Below, one piece after another: positions 25,039 to 34,020 of a stretch of DNA of 48,851 bases; the first letter of the stretch is position 1; each line of letters begins with the position of its first letter. Source of the stretch: Bradyrhizobium iriomotense (GTDB taxonomy: Bacteria > Pseudomonadota > Alphaproteobacteria > Rhizobiales > Xanthobacteraceae). The translations under genes were made by a program, and so were the position numbers. The stretch covers positions 1 to 48,851 of the forward strand of contig NZ_JAFCJZ010000038.1 of NCBI RefSeq assembly GCF_018130765.1, in the 5' to 3' direction. Under the pieces are notes generated by a model. That model was not told where the DNA came from. It worked only from the letters and a program-made list of their open reading frames with translations, and ran no database searches.

Positions 25039-25869
25039 ATGAGCAGTTCTGGGAAGCTCCAGGCCGTCATCGTCAATTTCAGAACCGCTCGCCTCACCAT
25101 TCGCTGCGTAAAATCGATGCTCGAGCATCGTGTAGTGGATTCGGACGGCGTGCTGGTCGTCGACAACTGTTCCGGAGACAACTCGATCGACGAAGTTCGC
25201 AAGGCCCTGCCCGACATTCGAACGGTCGTCGCCGACCACAATGGCGGTTTTGGAGCCGGCGTGAATCTCGGCGTGGCGAAAACCACGGCCGATTATCTTC
25301 TCGTCCTAAATCCCGACACCTATTTCGAGTTCAACAGCGTTGCTTCCGTCGTGGACTTCATGGAGCGGAGTCCCGAAACCGCCCTGGTCGGGCTGGACCT
25401 CGTCAATCCCGACGGAAGCCGGCAATACTCGGCGCGCCGCTTCTACTCGGTGTTCGACGTCCTTGCCCGGCGCGTGGACTGGATCGGAGCCATGGTGCCC
25501 GGGCGCACCGAACAGCACCTGATGAAGGACGCTTGGGTGACCGGAAAACCGTTCGATGCGGAATGGGTGATGGGAACGGGCTTTGTCGTCCGGCGCACCG
25601 CATACGAGCAAATCCAGGGAATGGACGAGAGCTATTTCCTGTACATGGAGGATGTCGATCTCTGCGCTCGTCTCTGGCGGGCGGGACACAGGATCAAAGG
25701 CATTCCCGGGGCCAAGCTGGTTCACGACCATCAGCGGTCAAGCGCCGCCGGTCCTCTCACATTTGCAGGAAGGACGCATATTCGCAGCCTTCTTCTGTTC
25801 AAGTCGCGGTTTGCCGTGCCGCTGTTCCGGCCCCCTGGCGTGGACAAGATCACCGGGCGCACCGGCTGA
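25039..25869 (+). CDS. Glycosyltransferase, GT2 family (rhamnosyltransferase-like)
   Basis: 276 residues, GT-A fold. The nucleotide-binding N-terminus is LQAVIVNFRTARLTIRCVKS; NHNGGFGAGVNLG is replaced here by DHNGGFGAGVNLG; LNPDTYFE holds the DxD-like metal site; the acceptor region has GTGFVVRRTAYEQIQGMDE and YMEDVDLCARLW. This pattern is typical of WbbL-type rhamnosyltransferases, which fits the rml genes at 35311-38814. AGGA about ten bases before 25039 supports this start over the ATG at 25003. The EPS acyltransferase gene follows 53 bp later. Confidence 0.84.
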   Translation: MSSSGKLQAVIVNFRTARLTIRCVKSMLEHRVVDSDGVLVVDNCSGDNSIDEVRKALPDIRTVVADHNGGFGAGVNLGVAKTTADYLLVLNPDTYFEFNSVASVVDFMERSPETALVGLDLVNPDGSRQYSARRFYSVFDVLARRVDWIGAMVPGRTEQHLMKDAWVTGKPFDAEWVMGTGFVVRRTAYEQIQGMDESYFLYMEDVDLCARLWRAGHRIKGIPGAKLVHDHQRSSAAGPLTFAGRTHIRSLLLFKSRFAVPLFRPPGVDKITGRTG

Positions 25870-25922
25870 GCTTTGGGCATCGGCATTCTCACGCTGCGAC
25901 CTGACGAGGGAAGTCATCTTTC

Positions 25923-27041
25923 ATGAAGCCCGAACTGCCGACAGGAAAAACCCAGGTGCCACGGCAAGGACAACTGCTGCAGTTGAACTGGATCCGAGGC
26001 ATCGCAGCGCTGCTCGTCGTGGCCTACCACTGCGAGGTGACCATGCTGATGCCGAAATACTTCGGCACCAGCACCTTTCCATTGTTCAAGGCGGGCCATT
26101 CGGGCGTTCAGCTGTTTTTCGTCCTGAGCGGCTTCGTCATCTACCTCGCGCATCATCGCGATTCCGAGGGTAACGGCAGCGCCATCGCCCGGTTCGTGGC
26201 AAAACGCTTTCGCCGCCTCTATCCGTCGCTTTGGATCGTGCTCGTTCCCCTGATCATCCTGTCGTTTCTCGGCTTTTCCACGAGAGTGCCGAGCGGCAGC
26301 GACGTCATCCTGTCGCTCCTGATCCTGCCGGTGAAGGAAGAGGTCATCCTGGCGACGGAGTGGACACTTCGTCACGAAATTCTCTTCTACGCGATGTTCG
26401 CCGTCTTCCTGTGGAATCGACGAATTGGATTCGGTCTTCTGCTCGCCTGGGGCCTTGTCGGCCTGCCTCTCGCGCTGATCGACGGCAAAGGCTGGTTGAT
26501 CGATTTCATCTTCAACAACAACCACCTGCTTTTCCTGGCAGGGGCTGGCATCGCGTGGCTCTATGTTCGCGGATATTCCGCCGGCGGCCCGTTTTTCCTC
26601 TTCGCCGGCCTGATCGTCTTCGCCGTCACGTTCTACTTCGGGATCTCGAAGCAGATTCCCGCAAAGGCGGAGCTCCTGCTGTTCGGGCTTGGCGCGGCGG
26701 GTATCATCTACGGCGCGTGTTCGATGCGATACCTGAACCGGCGAATTGCCCCGCTGGAGGAGGCAGGCGCGGCGTCATATGCGCTCTATCTCATCCACTA
26801 TCCGCTGATCTCGCTACTCGTGAAGATCGCGGTCAAGATCGACCAGTCGGTCGCGATACCGCACGCCGTGTATTTTGTGGCGATCCTGGTCATCTGCCAG
26901 CTGACGGCCTTCGCTTTCCATCGCCTGATAGAAGCCCCCCTGCTGAATGCCCGCTCGATGCAGAACCTGTTTGCCCCCACGAGGACCGCTACGGTCGCAT
27001 CGAACTACCAGGGACGCGCGCCGGCACCGTCGTCTGACTAA
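25923..27041 (+). CDS. Acyltransferase 3 family membrane protein
   Basis: 372 residues, about ten membrane helices. Family marks are LNWIRGIAALLVVAYHCEV with the Arg and His, FFVLSGFVIYLAHH, and SYALYLIHYPLISLL near the C-terminus. GAGGGAAG lies upstream of the ATG. It probably O-acylates the EPS repeat unit on the periplasmic side. It is the last plus-strand gene before a convergent minus-strand group. Confidence 0.87.
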   Translation: MKPELPTGKTQVPRQGQLLQLNWIRGIAALLVVAYHCEVTMLMPKYFGTSTFPLFKAGHSGVQLFFVLSGFVIYLAHHRDSEGNGSAIARFVAKRFRRLYPSLWIVLVPLIILSFLGFSTRVPSGSDVILSLLILPVKEEVILATEWTLRHEILFYAMFAVFLWNRRIGFGLLLAWGLVGLPLALIDGKGWLIDFIFNNNHLLFLAGAGIAWLYVRGYSAGGPFFLFAGLIVFAVTFYFGISKQIPAKAELLLFGLGAAGIIYGACSMRYLNRRIAPLEEAGAASYALYLIHYPLISLLVKIAVKIDQSVAIPHAVYFVAILVICQLTAFAFHRLIEAPLLNARSMQNLFAPTRTATVASNYQGRAPAPSSD

Positions 27042-27125
27042 TCGTCGCCGCCACGTCCCTGGCGCGCTTCAGATCGCGGTTGCTGCGTCAGGCTGCTCGC
27101 CGCCTGCCCGTGGCATGAGACGCGG

Positions 27126-28199
27126 CTATATCGAGTTCAGCAACGCGAGAGCCGAGGAGGTCCAGGTATATTGGGCCAGCCGGCCGGCCTGACGTTGTTG
27201 CTCGGCAGCAGACAGCGGTCCCTTCTCGATCCGATCGAGCATCAGACGCGACAATTGGCCTGCATCGGTTGGGCTGCAATATTCGGCCGCATCACCGCAA
27301 ATTTCGCGCAGCACGGCGATATCCGACGCGATCACCGGGCAGCCGAATAGCATCGCCTCGAGCGGAGGCACGCCGAAGCCCTCGTAGAAGCTTGGGAAGA
27401 TCAATGCCGCCGCGTGCTGGTACAGTGCGGCGATCGCCTCATCGGAGATCTGCCCGACACGCACCACGCGCTCATCGGCGATCGGACCGGAGTGCCGGAA
27501 GACGCGTTCATCCTGCCCGCCGACGATCACGAGCCGATGGGTTGCCGGGATCGACTTGATTGCGTCCGTTGCGAGCCGGATGTTCTTGTTCTTTTTCGTC
27601 GACCCGATCGCCAGGAAATACTTGCCCTGACCGAGTTCGAACCGCTCAAGGATCGAAGGGGCCGGTTTGACTCCCGCCAGATGTTCCGCGCTGTTCGAGC
27701 AGACCGTAATGGCATCCGGCGGAACACCGAGCACAGCCGAGAGCTCGCTCCGGGAGAACTTCGACACGGTGATGAGGTTCGCGGTCCTCGCATAAAGCCA
27801 TCCAAGGCCGCGATGGAAGGACGCATAGCTGCGGCTGAAGAACTCGGGATGGCGAAACACCTGCGCATCATGGATTACGATATGATGCCGGCGATGGAGC
27901 ACGGGCCCGGAATTGGCGAGGCTGATGAGCGTACCGCTCCGCGCCGCCATTGCGAGATCGATCTGGTCCCAGGCGTGTCCCGTTCGCGTTCCGACCCTTT
28001 CAATGCGGATGTGCTTCAGCGCAAGACGTTCCTCGGCATTCGAAGGCACCAGCAGGGTCCAGCGCGCGTCGCTCAGCCCGGCAGGCAGTTGCTGCCGATC
28101 GATCAATTGATCGATTGCCTTGACGATTTCCGCCGCAAACCGCTGAACACCGCTCAGGGACTGCGAGAGGAACCGACCATTCAGGAAGACATCAGCCAT
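27126..28199 (-). CDS. Glycosyltransferase, GT4 family
   Basis: 357 residues, GT-B fold. LNGRFLSQSLSGVQRFAAEI opens the acceptor domain; FLAIGSTKKNKNIRLATDA starts the donor domain; FPSFYEGFGVPPLEAMLFGC holds the E-x7-E motif. It resembles mannosyltransferases of the WbaZ/MtfB kind, though the donor is not determined. It is the last gene of a minus-strand operon (30165 to 27126), 20 bp after the methyltransferase gene. Confidence 0.85.
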   Translation of the reverse strand: MADVFLNGRFLSQSLSGVQRFAAEIVKAIDQLIDRQQLPAGLSDARWTLLVPSNAEERLALKHIRIERVGTRTGHAWDQIDLAMAARSGTLISLANSGPVLHRRHHIVIHDAQVFRHPEFFSRSYASFHRGLGWLYARTANLITVSKFSRSELSAVLGVPPDAITVCSNSAEHLAGVKPAPSILERFELGQGKYFLAIGSTKKNKNIRLATDAIKSIPATHRLVIVGGQDERVFRHSGPIADERVVRVGQISDEAIAALYQHAAALIFPSFYEGFGVPPLEAMLFGCPVIASDIAVLREICGDAAEYCSPTDAGQLSRLMLDRIEKGPLSAAEQQRQAGRLAQYTWTSSALALLNSI

Positions 28200-28219
28200 G
28201 CTTCAACGACTTCGACGGC

Positions 28220-28957
28220 TTATGTCGGGTTCGAACGGCTGAGAACCATGAGGGACCATCCGCCCACGAGTCGAACCGTGGCGTCGGGAGCGGCACGAAA
28301 CGCCAATCGCCGTGGCCATGCGGCCAGCCGCTTCTTCCAGGTCTTGTACGACTGGTCGATCGCCCAGGCCGTATAGAAGCAGTCGATCGTCTCCAGGCCG
28401 GCTTCCGCGATCATCGACAATGCGCTGTCCCGGGAGAAATAATGGATATGCCCCAGCGCGCGACGGGCTTCGGGCAACACCCAGCCGCGCCCGACCGCAA
28501 GAGCATTCATGTCGAGCGGAACATGGATGACCTGCCAACGCGACATGGTCCGCATCGCCCTGAGGAATTCAAAGGGATTTTCGACGTGCTCCACCACGTC
28601 GATCGCCATGGTCACGTCGAACTGCTTCCCAGACTGGAAAGCATTCTCCATGCTGAAGCTCAGGTTCTCCGAGGCTCGTTTGCGAGACAGTTCGTGAGCA
28701 TAGGGCGAGACCTCAAATCCTTCCATTCTCGATTGCGGATAGTGCTTGGACAGGATGCCGACGATCGCACCCGTGCCGCAGCCTATATCGGCAAGCGTGC
28801 TCCATTGAACATGATTACGCTCCAGGATCGTCCGGATATGCGCAGCCTTCCACGGCGCGTCGTCCTCGTGCCAGTCCGGATTATCGACCGCGTAGTCGTC
28901 CTGCCTGTACCTGCTTGTTGCGCCGGCCACCGGCTGCTCAGTCGAGTGGGAATTCAT
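28220..28957 (-). CDS. Class I SAM-dependent methyltransferase
   Basis: 245 residues. The SAM-binding motif I is LADIGCGTGAIVG (residues 56-68), followed by an acidic FEVSP at the end of the second strand and AIDVVEHVENPFEFL as motif post-I. It overlaps the upstream glycosyltransferase gene by four bases (ATGA) and precedes another glycosyltransferase gene, so it probably methylates a sugar or caps the glycan chain. The substrate is inferred from context only. Confidence 0.84.
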   Translation of the reverse strand: MNSHSTEQPVAGATSRYRQDDYAVDNPDWHEDDAPWKAAHIRTILERNHVQWSTLADIGCGTGAIVGILSKHYPQSRMEGFEVSPYAHELSRKRASENLSFSMENAFQSGKQFDVTMAIDVVEHVENPFEFLRAMRTMSRWQVIHVPLDMNALAVGRGWVLPEARRALGHIHYFSRDSALSMIAEAGLETIDCFYTAWAIDQSYKTWKKRLAAWPRRLAFRAAPDATVRLVGGWSLMVLSRSNPT

Positions 28958-30165
28958 GCCGGTTGCGTCCTCACTTTTTCGTAGAAGGCAACAACGCGCC
29001 GCCCCAGACTATCCTGATCGAATTCCTGCATGGCTGCGTCGGCGCTGTCCTTGTAGGCGTCGAGACGCTCCGGATGATCAAGTATTCCCTCTATCGCTGC
29101 GCTCCAGGCTCTTACATCGCCGGCCTCCACAAGGACACCGTTTTTCTCGTGTATGACGAGTTCCGGTATTCCGCCCGCGTTGCTTCCCATGACGGGAAGG
29201 CCGCGCCCGAGAGCTTCGATGATCACGCCGGGCGAGTTTTCGAACCATACGGACGGCACGAGAAGGAGGTCGCTTTGCATCATCCGGTTGGTGACGTCCT
29301 GGACCGAAACATGCCCGGTGAATTCGACCCAGCGATGATGGCCAAAGCGCCGTTTGAGATCGTCCTCGCTGGGGCCGGTCCCCACCAGCGTCAGCTTGAA
29401 ATCATGGCGCGCCGCGAGCGGCTCGATGGCCTCTAGCAGAACGTACAATCCTTTGGATTCATGCAGTCGACCGACATACAGGAAACGGACGGTCCTGGAT
29501 GGGCTTCTCTCGACCGTCGGGGTCGGCGATTTGTTGGGATTGAGGATATGGGCCTGGGCCCAGCCCTGGAGCGGCTGAAGCGCCGATAAACGGCGAAGAA
29601 TGGCGAGCGAAGGCGACACGAACCCCAGCCGTGGAACGGAGCGGAGGAAGGCGAGTTTCGCTCTGGACGAAAACGCGCACGGTGCGCATAGACTTTCACA
29701 TTCCCGGCCGTCCCTGAACATTGCCATCCTCACACAGGCGAGGCTGAGATCGTGCAGCGTGAAGACGACGGGAATGTTCCTGGCACCGATCACGCGAAGG
29801 GCATTCCAACCGAGGCCTTGCAGGACGTGGATACTGACCAGATCGGGGCTAAACTCGTCGAGCACCTGACGCATGATCCGTTCGTTACGAGGATCAAAAT
29901 GGTCTTGAAGATGCCAGACGGATTTCTGTAAACCGCCTTTCTGAGCCGCTTCAAACACGGTGTACGGCCGAGGCATATGAAAGCGCCAGACTTTGAGACC
30001 GTCAACGATCGCCCCCCTCACCTCATCCGCGGGCGTCGGCGCTGTGGTCAGGACGGCGACCTCATGGCCGTTCGCATGGAGCCACGCCGCCAGATTGCGC
30101 GCGGAAATTTCGGCTCCACCTTGGACAAAGGGCGGAAAGAAGGCTGAGACGAAGAGAATCCGCAT
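28954..30165 (-). CDS. Glycosyltransferase, GT4 family (paralogue of 20927-22153)
   Basis: 403 residues, GT-B fold, starting MRILFVSAFFPPFVQGGAEI. It is clearly a duplicate of the product of 20927-22153 (WHLQDHFDPRN, HILNPNKSPTPTVE, FGHHRWVEFTGHV). It keeps the full E-x7-E motif (ENSPGVIIE) that the paralogue has lost. It is the first gene of a minus-strand operon with the methyltransferase and another glycosyltransferase. Its start lies only 33 bp from the divergent PslG-like gene. Confidence 0.87.
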   Translation of the reverse strand: MRILFVSAFFPPFVQGGAEISARNLAAWLHANGHEVAVLTTAPTPADEVRGAIVDGLKVWRFHMPRPYTVFEAAQKGGLQKSVWHLQDHFDPRNERIMRQVLDEFSPDLVSIHVLQGLGWNALRVIGARNIPVVFTLHDLSLACVRMAMFRDGRECESLCAPCAFSSRAKLAFLRSVPRLGFVSPSLAILRRLSALQPLQGWAQAHILNPNKSPTPTVERSPSRTVRFLYVGRLHESKGLYVLLEAIEPLAARHDFKLTLVGTGPSEDDLKRRFGHHRWVEFTGHVSVQDVTNRMMQSDLLLVPSVWFENSPGVIIEALGRGLPVMGSNAGGIPELVIHEKNGVLVEAGDVRAWSAAIEGILDHPERLDAYKDSADAAMQEFDQDSLGRRVVAFYEKVRTQPA

Positions 30166-30198
30166 GTACGTTCGTTACCTGACACAATAGAGGCGAAG

Positions 30199-31569
30199 AT
30201 GGTCCGAGCTGCGAAAATTGGGTTGGCGGTTGCATTCATCGCAGCAGGTCTGCTCTTCAGCAAAATCTATGCTGCCAATCAAACGACATCCTTCTGGGTT
30301 GGCAAGCAGCCGTTGGCCGAACGGGCCGAGCGGCCGATCATCGGTCTTGGCGTGCACTTCGGGATAGGGGGAGAATATGGCTATTCTCCTCAAAAGTCTG
30401 CGCAGGTGTTGCGTTCCGATGCCTTCGATTCAGTCAGGGACGATCTCGCCTGGAGCCTGTTTCAGGCAGCGCCTGCGGTCGGCGGCGGGCCAACTCAAGT
30501 CGCTCGAGAGCCAGCCAAGCTGTTTGATTTTCTCGACCAAACTCAGGCAAGGCCATTGCTCATCCTGGGTCACCCAAATCCGCTCGTTCCCGACGGCCAG
30601 CCCCCTCTGACCGACGTCGGCCGAAAGAGCTTCGGCGAATTTGCGGCAAAGGCCGTTCTGGCAACCGCCAAGCGCAACCCGATTTACGAGATCTGGAACG
30701 AATGGAATATGAACGCCGTGCTGGGGCGCCCCTTCCTGGTCGGCGAAGGCGATCCGAGCGATCCGCGCGCGGCGGCCAATTATTCAGCCCTCGCGAAGCA
30801 AGCCCTCGCCAGAATACGCAGCGTGGCGCCTCAGGCGACGGTGCTGGTCGGGGCGGTCGGAATGGATCCGGACTGGAAGTGGACCATGGCGCTCGTGCGG
30901 TCCGGAGCGCTGGAAGGTGCCAGCGGCTTGTCGGTTCACCTCTACAATCATTGCGAGCGCGAGGTGTCCAACCGAACCGCCGAGGCTGCGATACGTCAAG
31001 TCAGCACCTTGCGGAAGTTGCTGGACGAGGCCAGGTCGAACATCCCCATCTTCGTCACAGAGGTCGGATGGCCGACGACGTCGAAGATGTGCCCCATTTC
31101 CACGCAAATGGCAGCGAACAATATCGCGCAATTCCTGCTTTGGACGGCAGCCACGCCTTGGATAAAGGGGGCCTGGATCTACGAAATGAAGGATCAAGGT
31201 CCGGATCCCGCCGCCCTCGAAGACAATTTCGGCCTGTATGACTACGCCTTCGAACCAAAGCCTGCTGCATGCGCGACCCGCGAGGCCATTCGTGTCATCA
31301 AGGGCGCGGGCCAGATGAGGCTTGAGCAACCCTTCCCCGGTTTGTTCGTGATCGAGACAACGACATCCGCAGGAAAACAGCTGATCGCCTGGACCTCGCA
31401 AGACAACTCTTCGGCGACGTTCGAATTTCCCAACGGCATAGAAGCGGAGTTCGCGCCATTGTGCCAGCAAGGGGCGAAATCGAACACGATACGGCTGGGG
31501 CCCACTCCCGTGGTCATCAACCTGCCGACGAAAGCCCCCTTCGAGCTGAAGGCCACATTCGATCGCTGA
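30199..31569 (+). CDS. PslG-like secreted glycoside hydrolase (GH39-like), second copy
   Basis: 456 residues with an N-terminal signal peptide or anchor (KIGLAVAFIAAGLLFSKIYA). Glu168 in YEIWNEWN and Glu288 in VTEVGWPT fit the acid/base and nucleophile, with DWKW and SVHLYNHC conserved with the product of 22150-23592. A C-terminal beta-rich domain follows the barrel. It probably acts on the EPS in the periplasm. It is divergent from a glycosyltransferase gene that is itself a duplicate of the partner of the first hydrolase. Confidence 0.85.
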   Translation: MVRAAKIGLAVAFIAAGLLFSKIYAANQTTSFWVGKQPLAERAERPIIGLGVHFGIGGEYGYSPQKSAQVLRSDAFDSVRDDLAWSLFQAAPAVGGGPTQVAREPAKLFDFLDQTQARPLLILGHPNPLVPDGQPPLTDVGRKSFGEFAAKAVLATAKRNPIYEIWNEWNMNAVLGRPFLVGEGDPSDPRAAANYSALAKQALARIRSVAPQATVLVGAVGMDPDWKWTMALVRSGALEGASGLSVHLYNHCEREVSNRTAEAAIRQVSTLRKLLDEARSNIPIFVTEVGWPTTSKMCPISTQMAANNIAQFLLWTAATPWIKGAWIYEMKDQGPDPAALEDNFGLYDYAFEPKPAACATREAIRVIKGAGQMRLEQPFPGLFVIETTTSAGKQLIAWTSQDNSSATFEFPNGIEAEFAPLCQQGAKSNTIRLGPTPVVINLPTKAPFELKATFDR

Positions 31570-31771
31570 TTCCCCCGGGGCAGATTCTCCGCCGGAGCTA
31601 TCGTGCCGCGCCAAGACCGGCACGTCCGGAAGAACAGGCTTCTACGGATAACGAAGCGCGACGCGGGCCCCACGACAAACCACGTCGCGGGGCGACACCG
31701 GCTGGTTGCGACAGGACGCATGTTCGGCGATCGTTGGCTCGAACATCATGTCAGGGGCGGCACCAGCCCTT

Positions 31772-31790
31772 CGCCGGCCGCCGGCCGGCG
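31772..31790 (-). terminator. GC hairpin after the initiating glycosyltransferase gene
   Basis: Arms CGCCGGCC / GGCCGGCG around GCC lie just past the stop of the minus-strand gene. A weaker 7-bp hairpin at 31602-31624 follows the convergent hydrolase gene. Neither has a clear T-tract. Confidence 0.45.
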
Positions 31791-31805
31791 CATACAGGCG
31801 TGCCG

Positions 31806-33230
31806 TCAGTACGCTTCCTGATGGATCAAGGCCAGGGCCGTCTTGAAGATGATCTTGACGTCGAGCCAGATGCTCCAGTTGCTGACGTACCAGACATCGT
31901 ACTCGACGCGCTTTTCCATCAGATCGATCGTCGGCGTTTCTCCGCGAAATCCATTGACCTGGGCCCAACCCGTCAGGCCCGGCTTCATATGATGGCGGTA
32001 GACGTAGTTGCTGATCATCGGATCGTAATAATTGTCGTGCGCGAGCGCATGCGGGCGCGGCCCGACCAGTGACATCTCGCCGCGCAAAACGTTCCAGAGC
32101 TGCGGCAGCTCGTCGATGCTGGTCCGCCGCAGCACGCGGCCGACACGGGTGACCCGCGCGTCGCTCCTGGTCGCCTGCGTAACGACATGACCGTTCTCTG
32201 CCACGGTCATCGAGCGGAACTTCCAGATCTCGAACTGCTTGCCGTTGAAGCCGCGCCGGAACTGCTTGAAGATCACCGTGCCCTTGGAATCGAGCTTGAT
32301 CATGATCGCGGCCGTCACCAGCAGCGGCGCCAGCAACAAAAGCGCGAACGAGGCAATGCCGATGTCGAGGCAGCGCTTCTGCGCCTGCTCGAACACGCTG
32401 AGCGGCGCGCGCTGGATCTCGATCGCGACCGTGCCGCTGACTGGCTGGAACGGACGCGAGACCAGATCGGCGATCGGAAAATCCGGCAAAAGGCGGATCG
32501 GCTGGGGAACGACGCGCAGGTGCTGGCTCAGCTTCTGGAGAAGCGGCATCTCGTCCCAGTCGATCACCAGCAGATATTCTTCCACGTCGGCCGTCCGGGC
32601 CTGACGGATGATGTCGCGGATCTCGCGATCCCAGCCTGCGCCCTCCTCGGACGGCTCGAGCACGAAATGCCGCACGACGTTGAAGCCGTGCTTGCGCAGA
32701 TCCTTGAAGCGGGTCGAGGTGAAGTCGAGCGGCTTGAGGCTGAGCAGCACGACCTTCCGGTCGACGAGACGGCCCTTGGCATAGCTCGAGGTGAGACCCA
32801 CGCGCCACAACACGCGCAGTCCGCCCAGGGCGATGCCGCCGGTCGCGGCGAACAGCAGCGTGGTTCCGCGCGACAGATCCGCAGACGATTTGAGCAAGAA
32901 CGCCTCGACGGCGAGAATAGTCAGCGAGATCACCCAGACCGCCAGGCTCTTGCGCAGCTGCCACATCGTGTTCAGCAGGCGATGGTGATCGTAGACGCCC
33001 TGGAAGTAGGCGATCATCACAAACACCGCAGCGACGACGAGACCGGCTCCGACGGATGAGTCCTGCTCGACCACGAGCACGCGATACAACCCGCTCGCCG
33101 CGAAATAGCTCAGCAGCACCGCGACGAAGTCACCGGCGATCAAGGCCACCTGGAGGGGTCTCTGGAGGGCACCGCGTCGGTTCGATATACCCGAATAATA
33201 GTTTTCCGAACCGTAAGTTGCTACAGCCAT
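31806..33230 (-). CDS. Undecaprenyl-phosphate sugar phosphotransferase (WcaJ/WbaP/ExoY-type), initiates EPS synthesis
   Basis: 474 residues. The N-terminal half has four or more membrane helices (residues about 25-135) and a CoA-binding-like domain; the C-terminal sugar-transferase domain starts near residue 280 with KRCLDIGIASFALLLLAPLL. Signatures are GTVIFKQFRRGFNGKQFEIWK, TSIDELPQLWNVLRGEMSLV and GPRPHA. It would transfer glucose-1-P or galactose-1-P to undecaprenyl phosphate. It stands alone, with a 342-bp upstream region that holds several inverted repeats. Confidence 0.9.
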   Translation of the reverse strand: MAVATYGSENYYSGISNRRGALQRPLQVALIAGDFVAVLLSYFAASGLYRVLVVEQDSSVGAGLVVAAVFVMIAYFQGVYDHHRLLNTMWQLRKSLAVWVISLTILAVEAFLLKSSADLSRGTTLLFAATGGIALGGLRVLWRVGLTSSYAKGRLVDRKVVLLSLKPLDFTSTRFKDLRKHGFNVVRHFVLEPSEEGAGWDREIRDIIRQARTADVEEYLLVIDWDEMPLLQKLSQHLRVVPQPIRLLPDFPIADLVSRPFQPVSGTVAIEIQRAPLSVFEQAQKRCLDIGIASFALLLLAPLLVTAAIMIKLDSKGTVIFKQFRRGFNGKQFEIWKFRSMTVAENGHVVTQATRSDARVTRVGRVLRRTSIDELPQLWNVLRGEMSLVGPRPHALAHDNYYDPMISNYVYRHHMKPGLTGWAQVNGFRGETPTIDLMEKRVEYDVWYVSNWSIWLDVKIIFKTALALIHQEAY

Positions 33231-33572
33231 CCGAACCTCGCTGCCTCGTCACGCTCTCGCAATGAATGCGAGCATTCGATCCAAAATTTTCGACGTGCGC
33301 CGAAGTATATCTTAACTAAACAAAGCGACATTGCGGCAGTGCACCGAAAAAATCAAACCGATTTTTCTGCAACGCAGCGTCGCTGCAAGAGAATGCTCAA
33401 ACTACTGTCACACACGTGACAATTATGCGGGCATCACGCCACGATTTCCGTCAAATCGCGTCATTTGAGCGCAACATGTCGCGCGCATTTGAACGGCTGT
33501 TCAACCATGCCGCTTAATCCGTTATTAGCTCGCGGCCATTAACACTCGTGACCAATTTCTGGGAGTTGTGTC
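33231..33572. promoter_or_regulatory. Divergent regulatory region with clustered inverted repeats
   Basis: No gene. Inverted repeats: GAATGC-GA-GCATTC at 33264-33277, overlapping CTCGCA/TGCGAG at 33256-33272; GCAGCG-T-CGCTGC at 33374-33386; TGTCAC-ACAC-GTGACA at 33406-33421. The region separates the initiating sugar transferase gene (minus) from the small membrane protein gene (plus) and is AT-richer than its surroundings near 33281-33370. Promoters for both genes are expected here. Confidence 0.55.
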
Positions 33573-33851
33573 GTGAGTACGGTTGCCATCTTCAGCCTGT
33601 TGATCGGATCGTTGCTGGGAGGCCGATTCCGAATCTTCATCCTGCCACCCGTCATCGTTGTCGGCGCGGCGATCCTCGGTGCCGGCTTGACCTGGCAGGG
33701 ACATGATTCGGCTCACACCGTTGTCACGATTCTTGTTTTTGCGGCGGTGCTCCAGCTTGGCTATTTCTGCGGCGCGGCTGTGGTCCGCGTGCGGGCGTCC
33801 GCCTATCGCGGCAAGGCCGCGCCTTCGTTCGACGGCCGGAGCTTCGGCTAG
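33573..33851 (+). CDS. Small membrane protein, 92 aa
   Basis: Three hydrophobic segments: VAIFSLLIGSLLGG, FILPPVIVVGAAILGAGLTW and VVTILVFAAVLQLGYFCGAA, then a basic C-terminus. It starts with GTG, with GGGAG eight bases upstream. No family was recognised. It is divergent from the initiating sugar transferase gene and shares its upstream region. Confidence 0.65.
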   Translation: MSTVAIFSLLIGSLLGGRFRIFILPPVIVVGAAILGAGLTWQGHDSAHTVVTILVFAAVLQLGYFCGAAVVRVRASAYRGKAAPSFDGRSFG

Positions 33852-34020
33852 TCGGCTGGAGGCGCTGGGGATCGACGGCTCGCCAGGCGGCGGGATATCG
33901 GTCAGCCGCACAAATCAACCTTTATGGGCGGAAGGTCGAGAAAAAGCGGCTCGTGGCGCCCCGTTTTGGTCGATAGGATATTGACATCCCGGGCGAAGCT
34001 CTCTGAAAGAGTTGCACCCC

